Shown piece by piece: positions 8,788-17,800 of a stretch of DNA of 64,000 nucleotides (the first letter of the stretch is position 1; every line of letters starts with the position of its first letter). The DNA lies in assembly GCF_000970025.1 (NCBI RefSeq), contig NZ_CP009528.1, positions 2,529,168 to 2,593,167 on the forward strand, in the 5' to 3' direction. The stretch comes from Methanosarcina barkeri MS. GTDB lineage: Archaea; Halobacteriota; Methanosarcinia; Methanosarcinales; Methanosarcinaceae. The notes beneath the pieces are model-generated. The model saw only the letters and a list, made by a program, of their open reading frames with translations, searched no databases and had not been told where the DNA came from. The translations under genes and the position numbers were made by a program.

Positions 8788-11700
8788 TTATTTGCTTTCA
8801 GAATATACTCCCGGTCTTGTATTTGTTGTCACTTTTATGTAATTTGTTTTTGTTGTCGTACTGCTACCTGCAACGTTGGTCACTGTAAGTGTAACCTTAT
8901 AGCTTCCTCCCTGCAAATACTGATGTTCTGGATTCTGCTCGGTTGAAGTTGTTCCGTCTCCAAAACTCCATTTCCATGCAGTAGGAACTCCTGTACTGTT
9001 GTCAGTAAATTCTACTGTAAATGGTGCTTTTCCGGAGGTAGGAATTGCAGAGAAGTCGGCAACTGGTTTTGCTACTACTGCTATATATTCTGTTTTTGTT
9101 ACCATGTTACTGCCTTGAACATTCTTTACTGTTAAGTTAACAGTATATATCCCTGTCTTTGAATACTTGTGAGTCGGATTCTGGAGGTATGACTTTGATC
9201 CGTCTCCAAAGTCCCATTTCCAGGAAGTTGGGGAGCCTGTGCTTGTATCGGTAAAGGCAACCTTTAATGGTACTTTTCCTGATGTAACACTGCTGGTGAA
9301 GTTTGCAACAGGTTTTGTTACTACTTTTATATAATCTGTTTTTGTTACTGTATTACGGCCTGCTGCATTCTTTACTGTTAAGTTAACAGTATATATTCCT
9401 GCCTTTGAATACTTATGAATCGGATTCTGGTGGAATGACTTTGATCCGTCTCCAAAGTCCCATTTCCAGGAAGTTGGGGAGCCTGTGCTTGTGTCAGTAA
9501 AAGCAACATTTAACGGCGTTTTTCCTGATGTAGTACTGCTGGTGAAGTTTGCAACAGGTTTTGTTACTACTTTTATATAATCTGTTTTTGTTACCGTATT
9601 ACGGCTTGCCGCATTCTTTACTGTTAAGTTAACAGTATATACTCCTGCTTTGGAATACTTATGAATTGGATTTTGGTGGAATGACTTTGATCCATCTCCA
9701 AAGTCCCATTTCCAGAAAGTTGGAGAGCCTGTGCTTGTGTCATTAAAGGCAACATTTAACGGCGTTTTTCCTGATGTAGCACTGCTGGTGAAGTTTGCAA
9801 CAGGTTTTGTTACTACTTTTATATAATCTGTTTTTGTTACTGTATCACGGTCTGCGTCATTCTTTACCCTCAAGCTAACCGTATATACCCCTACTTTTGA
9901 ATACTTGTGAATCGGGTTCTGGAGGAATGACTTCGATCCGTCTCCAAAGTCCCAGAGCCAGGAGGCTGGGGAGCCAGTGCTTGTGTCAGTAAATTTAACG
10001 TTTAATGGTGTTTTTCCTGAAGTAGGCGACGCTGAAAAAGCAGCTACTAGCTTTGATGGAGATGGACTTGAGACTTCAATGTACCCAGTTTTTACCTCAG
10101 AATCACTTCCACCCGGACCGGTTACAGTAAGGTTAACCGTGTAGGTACCAGCTGCGGCATAAGTGTAGACTGGATTCTGCTCAATACTGTCTACAGTTCC
10201 ATCGTTATCAAGGTCCCATGCATATGATGAGACAGTGCCAGTTGAAACATCAGTGAAGTTAACAGTAAGTGGTGAATCTCCGGAAGTTGGGGTTGCTGTA
10301 AAATCTGCAACTGGAGCTCCAGGCAATGGTTCACTTACGACAATGTATTCGGTCTTTACTTTAGAATCGCTTCCACCCGAGTTGGAAACTGTAAGGTTAA
10401 CGGTATAGTTACCAGCCGCAGTGTAAGTGTAGACTGGATTCTGCTCAGTACTATCTACAGTTCCATTGTTATCAAAGTCCCATGTATATGATGAGATGTT
10501 GCCAATTGATGCATCTGTAAACTGAACGTCAAGCGGAGCCGTTCCACTGGTTCGATTTGCAGTAAAGTTTGCAACCGGAAAGCCAGGAAGCGGTTCACTT
10601 ACGACAATGTACTCAGTTTTTACTTTAGAGTCGCTCCCACCTGTATTTGCAACAGTGAGGTTGACAGTATAATTGCCGGCTGCAGCATAAGTATAGACCG
10701 GGTTCTGCTCAGTGCTGTCTACATTGCCATCGTTATTGAAATCCCACGAATAGGACGAAACAGTGCCAGTTGAAGCATCAGTGAAGTTAACAGTAAGTGG
10801 TGCATCTCCAGAAGTTGGGGTTGCTGCAAAATCTGCAACTGGAGCTCCAGGCAATGGCTCACTTACGACAATGTATTCGGTCTTTACTTTAGAATCGCTT
10901 CCACCCGAGTTGGAAACTGTAAGGTTAACGGTATAGTTGCCCGCCGCAGTGTAAGTGTAGACTGGATTCTGCTCAGTACTATCTACAGTTCCATCATTAT
11001 CAAAGTCCCATGTATATGATGAGACAGTGCCAGTTGAAGCATCTGTAAACTGAACGTCAAGTGGAGCTGTACCGCTTGTTACATTTGCAGTAAAGTTAGC
11101 TACTGGTGCAGCTTCTTGTTCTTTCTGATATTCAACAACAAGGATCTGCTGGAGTGCATCCATGCCTCCGCTTGTTGTGCCCTGAATTCCGGCCTCGTTT
11201 TCTGTTTCATTAATGTAATTTTTCACATTAAAGACCAGAGGACTTGCTGAATTGGAACTTCCCTGCCATGCCAGGGGTGCCACTGTGTTTCCGTTGAAAA
11301 GCAGGTTTCCTTCATCGGGACCGGCACTTCCGGCGAAACTGTACATTGTAGCATTTGTTACCTTGCTCTTATCAATAGACATGCCAGTGAAAGGAGCATA
11401 TGCTGTAGCCTCTTCGGAAGTTGTTCCATAACTGGACATAGATACGCCAAGTTCGTCGCACTCTTCATTGATGAAGATCTGCTTCCTGGTTTCATTGGAA
11501 TCACGATAGATCACAACAAGAGTGCTTGGATACAATGCGACTTTGTTGTAAGAACTACCATAGGGACTTGTTACAAGGCTATTTCCGGTCTCATTGAATT
11601 TGTCAGTTACATCATAAACGCAGAGTCCATATTCATAATCAGCATACCCTCCAAAATTGCTCCAGTCCCTGTAGAGAGTTCCGTCTCCTGTTGAGAGGTT

Positions 11701-13680
11701 TCCGTTCTCAATTGTGTTTCCGTTGAAGTTAAGATTCAACCACGGATATCCACCAGGAGTTTGGTCCCAGTTGTAGGCAAAATAAAGGAAGGCCTTTTCT
11801 ATTGTGGAACCGCTGGGGATCGGAAGATCATCTGCAGTCCAGATTTCCGTCCTGCCAGTCCAGCCGACAGCTTTGTAAGAAGTATCAGGCTGGGTGGAGT
11901 ACAGAAGGTTACCCTGAAGGTCATAGGTATGTTTGGTGGTGATGTTGCTTTCGCCTTCCCAGTAGATGCCTTTGCCCTTATAACCGTTGTATCTGAGTGG
12001 TTTGGCAGAACTGCTCTTGTTGTTGTTTTCCTCATTGGTTTCAGGAATCAGGTTATCAGGATCAACAACTGAAGTGTAAGTTACGGTACCGTCTTCAAGG
12101 TTGCGGATAGTTGGGTCAATTAAAGAGACAGTGGTTTTAGCTCCACCTGCAAGGGATGAAATTGTTGTTGTGTTTACCGGAACCGTTCCATTGGATACGT
12201 CGCTGGCATAAAATGCGACTGAAATGTTAGTAAGGCTGGCAGTTCCGGTGTTCATGACATTGGTAACTTTTATGGTATTTGGTTCTTTGGCAAAAACCGC
12301 AGAGCCTGGAACCGTATTGACGATACCTGATATACTGAGGTCGTTCGTCGCCGCTGAAGTTACGGTTATGTATTCGGTCTTTACCTCAGAATCGCTTCCG
12401 TCGGCATTGGAAACAGTGAGGTTAACGTCGTAAGTTCCGGCTGTACTATAGATATGTGAGGGGTTCTGCTCAGTGCTATCAACTGTGCCGTCGTTATTAA
12501 AATCCCACTGCCAGGAAGTCGGGGAACCAGTTGAACTGTCGTTAAACCGAACCGTGAAAGGAGACTTTCCATTGGTCACGTTCGCGCTGAATTCGGCATC
12601 AGGTGCAGAGCTTGATTGAAGCGGTTTTTTCGCCACCAGGAACACGAGGGGGATTTTGTAGAATGCTGAGGTACCTGTACCCGGTAGGTATCTGGCATAG
12701 GCAAAAGTGGAACTGCTGCCGGAAATGGACGATGTAACGTTCCAGGAATCAATCCCTGAGTAAGGGCCCTGTGTATCAGCATCATTGTCAAGCCCTGTGT
12801 TTGTAAAAGACCCGGTTTTTGCAGATGCAACAAAATCATTATCTGCAGTTGGGAAACCGTAGTACCCATTGTTACTTGCCATGTAGTCGGCGATGAGTGT
12901 GGCCGAGGTAATGCCTGAAAGTCCGGATGTGTCAAACGTGGTGGTTCCAACGGCAACATTGTCCTCGTTTTCCTCTGTATAATAAGTGCAGGCATCATGC
13001 CCCTCGTTAATCCAGTACTGCGTTTCTGTTGTTGAAGAAGGATCATCGTAAGCGACGACGAGCTCGACCATCTTTATCCGGCCGTCGTAGGAACCTGTGG
13101 CGTCTACGTTCACCTTGATAGTGGGCTCATTTTCCTGAATCAGGTTCGTCACATCATACCAGCTAAGATAGTCACTCGTCACACGGGTTGTGTGGTCGTT
13201 GAGCATAAGATAGGGTTCACCGGTGTCGTGCCCGGTAAATTCGCTATTGTCATTACCGCCGCCACCGTAGTCCCCACCCTGCATGTAGATAAAGGGCTGC
13301 CCAGGATCAGACTCAGTCCAGTTGTTGTCCCAGGTTCCATCGTTATTCCAGTCAACCTTGGTAGTGTAGGTGATGGCTTTTGCATCCTGCATATGCCCAC
13401 AGTAGCTGGAAACGTAGAGCCGGGCCCATTTGACCCTACCTGACCCTGCAACGGCAGCTGTCGGAAGGGTGAAAGTCCTGTCCACAACGGTAGTGTATGT
13501 TGCTGACGGAGGGTTCCCGGAGATGTACAGGTCGCCGGTCACTGTTCCGGTCTGTACGGTTGCCAGTGGAAGACCCCCTACCCAGTCGTCAGCAGCTACG
13601 GTGCCTGCAAGCAAGGTGAGGCAGACTCCGATGCTTAGAATCATTAGTAATAATGTTGAAATTGGTTTTTTATTCGTCAT
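8788..13680 (-). CDS. Giant secreted surface protein: DUF3344-PKD-CARDB-DUF3344-(PKD)9
   Basis: 1630 residues, started at ATG 13680 with a strong AGGAGGAATA just upstream. In order: signal peptide (about 1-30), DUF3344 (about 33-355), one PKD domain (about 362-440), CARDB (about 446-555), a second and different DUF3344 (about 560-858), then nine PKD domains to the end. PKD repeats show the usual FTDxSTGxPTSWxWDFGDG and QNPxHxY motifs. Four are of the DNDGTVDSTEQ calcium-loop style and five of the GDGSKS style. The protein ends TNTRPGVYSESK without a membrane or PGF-CTERM anchor. PKD arrays usually act as stalks or adhesion modules; the function of DUF3344 is unknown. Residues about 403-882 lie in a block copied in the next gene. 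Confidence 0.9.
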   Translation of the reverse strand: MTNKKPISTLLLMILSIGVCLTLLAGTVAADDWVGGLPLATVQTGTVTGDLYISGNPPSATYTTVVDRTFTLPTAAVAGSGRVKWARLYVSSYCGHMQDAKAITYTTKVDWNNDGTWDNNWTESDPGQPFIYMQGGDYGGGGNDNSEFTGHDTGEPYLMLNDHTTRVTSDYLSWYDVTNLIQENEPTIKVNVDATGSYDGRIKMVELVVAYDDPSSTTETQYWINEGHDACTYYTEENEDNVAVGTTTFDTSGLSGITSATLIADYMASNNGYYGFPTADNDFVASAKTGSFTNTGLDNDADTQGPYSGIDSWNVTSSISGSSSTFAYARYLPGTGTSAFYKIPLVFLVAKKPLQSSSAPDAEFSANVTNGKSPFTVRFNDSSTGSPTSWQWDFNNDGTVDSTEQNPSHIYSTAGTYDVNLTVSNADGSDSEVKTEYITVTSAATNDLSISGIVNTVPGSAVFAKEPNTIKVTNVMNTGTASLTNISVAFYASDVSNGTVPVNTTTISSLAGGAKTTVSLIDPTIRNLEDGTVTYTSVVDPDNLIPETNEENNNKSSSAKPLRYNGYKGKGIYWEGESNITTKHTYDLQGNLLYSTQPDTSYKAVGWTGRTEIWTADDLPIPSGSTIEKAFLYFAYNWDQTPGGYPWLNLNFNGNTIENGNLSTGDGTLYRDWSNFGGYADYEYGLCVYDVTDKFNETGNSLVTSPYGSSYNKVALYPSTLVVIYRDSNETRKQIFINEECDELGVSMSSYGTTSEEATAYAPFTGMSIDKSKVTNATMYSFAGSAGPDEGNLLFNGNTVAPLAWQGSSNSASPLVFNVKNYINETENEAGIQGTTSGGMDALQQILVVEYQKEQEAAPVANFTANVTSGTAPLDVQFTDASTGTVSSYTWDFDNDGTVDSTEQNPVYTYTAAGNYTVNLTVSNSGGSDSKVKTEYIVVSEPLPGAPVADFAATPTSGDAPLTVNFTDASTGTVSSYSWDFNNDGNVDSTEQNPVYTYAAAGNYTVNLTVANTGGSDSKVKTEYIVVSEPLPGFPVANFTANRTSGTAPLDVQFTDASIGNISSYTWDFDNNGTVDSTEQNPVYTYTAAGNYTVNLTVSNSGGSDSKVKTEYIVVSEPLPGAPVADFTATPTSGDSPLTVNFTDVSTGTVSSYAWDLDNDGTVDSIEQNPVYTYAAAGTYTVNLTVTGPGGSDSEVKTGYIEVSSPSPSKLVAAFSASPTSGKTPLNVKFTDTSTGSPASWLWDFGDGSKSFLQNPIHKYSKVGVYTVSLRVKNDADRDTVTKTDYIKVVTKPVANFTSSATSGKTPLNVAFNDTSTGSPTFWKWDFGDGSKSFHQNPIHKYSKAGVYTVNLTVKNAASRNTVTKTDYIKVVTKPVANFTSSTTSGKTPLNVAFTDTSTGSPTSWKWDFGDGSKSFHQNPIHKYSKAGIYTVNLTVKNAAGRNTVTKTDYIKVVTKPVANFTSSVTSGKVPLKVAFTDTSTGSPTSWKWDFGDGSKSYLQNPTHKYSKTGIYTVNLTVKNVQGSNMVTKTEYIAVVAKPVADFSAIPTSGKAPFTVEFTDNSTGVPTAWKWSFGDGTTSTEQNPEHQYLQGGSYKVTLTVTNVAGSSTTTKTNYIKVTTNTRPGVYSESK
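11033..12471. repeat. 1439-bp near-identical repeat, copy A
   Basis: This segment matches 17799-19237 at a constant offset of 6766 bases with no gaps. By eye I found only about seven differences, for example g/a in the ctgagtgg/ctgagcgg region and the cgcttccg/cgcgtccg change that makes Gly-Ser into Gly-Arg. It codes for the end of one PKD domain, CARDB, DUF3344 and the start of the next PKD domain. Both edges fall inside PKD coding sequence and similarity drops at once beyond them. Confidence 0.95.
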
Positions 13681-14801
13681 TATTCCTCCTGTACTTAGTT
13701 AGAGGCAACTATTCAGCCTGCCAAAATCAGTTGAACGCACTTATTTTGGAAATATCCGAAAGTCTGGTTCTAGCCTCTTAAAATAAAAATAAAAGCACAC
13801 TCAACCGCCAACATTATAAAAACAGGTTCACACAAATTTGCTCACCGGTTTTAATGAAAACTGCTCTTGGTGTTGTTCTGGTCAAGCTGAATTCACCTAC
13901 TTTTTAAAGCCCTAAACTTCCTCCATTGCAATCCGCTTTGGAAAGGCTCGAGAGGGCTGTTCAGGATTTTAATCTCACAATTTTATATTCAATTCAGAGG
14001 GAAAACCCAAAAACAACAAAATTGAAACCTTTTTGCCATAAAATTTAAAATTTGGATCTGTACTCACGAATGGTTTATTAGATCAAATTCGACCTCTGAA
14101 AAATTCACATACTCTGTATACTTTAAATTTCTATTAGAGATCAAGATCAAAACTTTTTAAAAGTGACATGGACAAATTTCTCAAAATTGCAACTTTTATT
14201 CTAATTCAGTTTGTAGGGTCAGACGTTTGACTCTGCTTTGAAGACGGTGTCTCCTTTTTCAGAGAAACATCTATTATAGTTCAGCCACTTCTAAAAAGAA
14301 TAGATAACACAAAGTATTTAAATTCTTTGAAAATATTAAGAACATATTAATTTATATTCATCATATTTGTTACAAATATAAAAATTCGTAACATAATATC
14401 AGTAGTTTATTTCTTTTTAAACTTACTATGTATAAAGCGGCAAGTCCATCATTAGGAAGAAATACATAATATTCATAAAACGGCAAGTTCTTCATTAAAA
14501 AGAAAAAACCTAAACATGCATGATATTCTTTGAATAAAAAGTACAAACGAAAATACTCTACTCTATCTTTTTAGCTATTAAGTCCTCATTACCGGGCAGT
14601 AAATTGTCGACATTTTGGTTTTCAAAATCATGCCTAAACTAAATAGTAAATTACCATCGAAGGCTTAAATATGATTATGAGTAGAAAACGAAGAATAAGC
14701 TGATGAATCAGTTTTATTCTGTACTTCATGCTAACCTGAGATTAGGTCACTCGCCAGTTATTGAAAAACACAAGCCAAAGTTGGCTTTCAAATCTGGTCA
14801 A
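13681..14801. other. Intergenic region upstream of the 1630-aa protein gene
   Basis: About 1.1 kb with no convincing gene. Two degenerate copies of ataaagcggcaagtccatc occur near 14431 and 14474. The string taccatcgaaggcttaaata near 14652 resembles a string near 46490. A small hairpin (aagccaa/ttggctt) lies at 14772-14787. The promoter of the leftward 8788-13680 gene should be here but is not obvious. Confidence 0.5.
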
Positions 14802-14858
14802 CGAGGCTAAAGGGTTGTTTTGCCAGTTTTTCTCAATGACTTCTACCCTTTAGCCTCG
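14802..14858 (+). terminator. Strong hairpin with T-run, terminator-like
   Basis: Perfect 14-bp inverted repeat cgaggctaaagggt (14802-14815) and accctttagcctcg (14845-14858) with a 29-base loop, followed on the plus strand by attttttt. It lies just past the 3' end of the leftward 14885-20578 gene. The T-run favours rightward transcripts, although the hairpin forms in either direction. Confidence 0.6.
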
Positions 14859-14884
14859 ATTTTTTTCTATTTTCCAATTAAGGT

Positions 14885-17800
14885 TTATTTGTTTTCAGAA
14901 TATATACCAGGTCTTGTATTTGTTGTCACTTTTATATAGTTTTTCTTCGTTACAGTACTGCTACCTGCAACGTTGACCACTGTAAGTGTAACCTTATAGC
15001 TTCCTCCCTGCAAATACTGATGTTCTGGATTCTGCTCGGTTGAAGTTGTTCCGTCTCCAAAACTCCATTTCCATGCAGTAGGAACTCCTGTACTGTTGTC
15101 AGTAAATTCTACCGTTAATGGTGTTTTTCCAGAGGTTGGAGTTGCAGAGAAGTCAGCAACTGGTTTTGTTACAACTTTTATATATTCTGTTTTTGTTACC
15201 GTGTTCCTGCCTTTAGCATTCTTTACTGTTAAGTTAACAGTATAACTTCCTACTTTGGAATACTTGTGAGTCGGATTCTGGAGGTAGGACTTAGACCCAT
15301 CTCCAAAGTCCCATTTCCATGCAGCAGGTATTCCTGTGCTTGTATCAGTAAAGGCAACCTTTAATGGTGCTTTTCCTGATGTGACGCTACTGGTGAAGTT
15401 TGCAACAGGTTTTGTTATCACTTTTATATAACTTGTTTTTGTTACAGTGTTACGTCCTATAGCATTCTTCACGGTCAAGTTAACAGTATATGTTCCTGCC
15501 TTTGAATACTTATGAATCGGATTCTGGTGGAATGACTTTGATCCGTCTCCAAAGTCCCATTTCCAGGAAGTCGGGGAGCCTGTGCTTGTGTCGGTAAAGG
15601 TAACCTTTAATGGTGCTTTTCCTGATGTAGCACTGCTGGTGAAGTTTGCAACAGGTTTTGTTATCACTTTTATATAATCTGTTTTTGTTACCGTATTACG
15701 GCCTGCAGCATTCTTTACTGTTAAGTTAACAGTATATACTCCTGCCTTTGAATACTTGTGAATCGGATTCTGGAGGTAGGACTTAGATCCGTCTCCAAAG
15801 TTCCAGAACCAGGAAGTTGGAGAGCCAGTGCTAGTATCAGTAAATTTAACGTTTAATGGTGTTTTTCCTGAAGTAGGAAACGCTGAAAAAGCAGCTACTG
15901 GCTTTGCTGAAGATGGACTGGTGACATTAATGTACCCAGTTTTTACCTCAGAATCATTTCCATCCGGTCCTGTTACGGTGAGATTGACTGTGTAGGTACC
16001 GGTTGCAGCATAAGTGTAGATCGGGTTCTGCTCGGTGCTGTCAACAGTTCCATCGTTATTGAAATCCCACTGCCAACTCGTCGGTGAGCCAGTCGAGATA
16101 TCTGTGAATTCTACGGTCAGTGGTGCTTTACCGCTTGTTACATTTGCAGTAAAGTTTGCAACTAGAGCTCCGGGAAGTGGTTCACTTACCACAATGTAAT
16201 CGGTCTTTACTTCAGAATCGCTCCCATCTGCATTTGCAACCGTAAGGTTAACTGTATAGTTACCGGCTGAAGTGTAAGTGTAGATAGGGTTCTGCTCAGT
16301 GCTGTCTACAGTTCCATTGTTATCAAAGTCCCAGGCCCATGAAGTAGGCGTACTGGTAGATTCATCTGTGAAATTTACTGTCAGCGGGGCATCACCAGAA
16401 GTTAAGTTTGCTGTGAAAGCTGCAACCGGAGCTCCCGTTCCATTTTGGGTTTCACCATAATCAGCCACTAGAATAACATTCATGGCAGACATGCTGTCTC
16501 CGCCGGTTCCATTGTCGTAGCTCTGCACCCGAGCAGTATCCATTCCGGTAAGAAGGGCTCCAGTAACATTATATGAAGAGAAACCGATCTGCGGCATTGT
16601 CTGGTAGTCTGGCCAGAAGCCTGTGTACTCATTGTCGTTGAAAACGAACTTACTTTTGTTGTTATCGTTTCCACTGGCAAGGACAGCTATTGCTGTGGCT
16701 TTTGAGATACCAGTAGCATTTACATCACTGAAGGACGCATATGCCGTAGCTTCCTCGTTGCTGACTGCATAGGAACCTTTGGATGCGAGGAGATCGAACT
16801 CATCATTGATCCAGATCTTTTTCTCGGTAGCAGTAAGATCATTGTACACGACAACAAGGTAAGCTCCGTATATGCCATAGTTGTTGCCAGTCTCAGGGTT
16901 AATAGTAATGCTGTTTCCTGCAGGGTCAAACAATGAAGTTACGTTGTAGACATAGAGACCCGACGGATAATCGTAGCTGCCATAGCTCTTTCGGTCCTTA
17001 TAGGTGGCAATCGGCGTTACTGTGTTGTTATTAAACGACATCGTGAAAGCCGGATCATTTGTCATCTTGTTCCAGGTATACGGCTGGTAAAGCCTGGCAC
17101 TTTCAACCGTCGCTCCTGCAGGGATTGGAAGATCTGTTGAAGACCAAGTATAAGTTTTTGCGGTCCAGCTTCCTGATGCATATGCCGTGTTTCCGTAGGA
17201 GTAAACAAGCCCGTACTTTCCTTCGAAAGTGACCTGAGTGCCTAGATCATTTCCACCGGTATAACGCTTGCCCTTGTAACCGTTATAGACCACGGACTTT
17301 GTGATGTTCATCTGGTTATTTATCTCACTGGACTCGGCAATCTCATTCCCTGAATCTGCAGCGGCTGTGACCGTTACATTGTCTCCAAAAGACCTGATTG
17401 TCGGATCAGTTATCGTGACTGTGGTATTTGTTCCCGCTTCAAGGGCATCAACAGTGACATTTGTGTCAATACTATTCACAGTAAAAGTGACCGTAAATGA
17501 TCCAGAAGCATTCGTACCTACGTTTTCTACCTTTGCCGAGATATTGTTTGTCTCATTTGCAAAGAATTCGTCGGCATTCGGTATGATCGCTGAAACAATA
17601 AGGTCCGGCTGTTCCGTAGAAGTCGGAGGTTCGGTCACTTTAATCAAATCGGCAAGCTGACTGCTATTGCTTCCGGCTGCATTTGTGACCTTGAGGTTGA
17701 CGGTATAGTTACCAACCTCATTATAGGTATGCAAGGGATTCTGCTCGGTAGAATTGGTACCGTCTCCAAAGTCCCAGAGCCAGGAAGTCGGTGATCCGGT

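Noticed and set aside
11761-12072. Plus-strand frame within the giant DUF3344 gene, also present in the second copy
   Set aside because: It is antisense to a strongly supported coding block, and its conservation follows from the DNA duplication.
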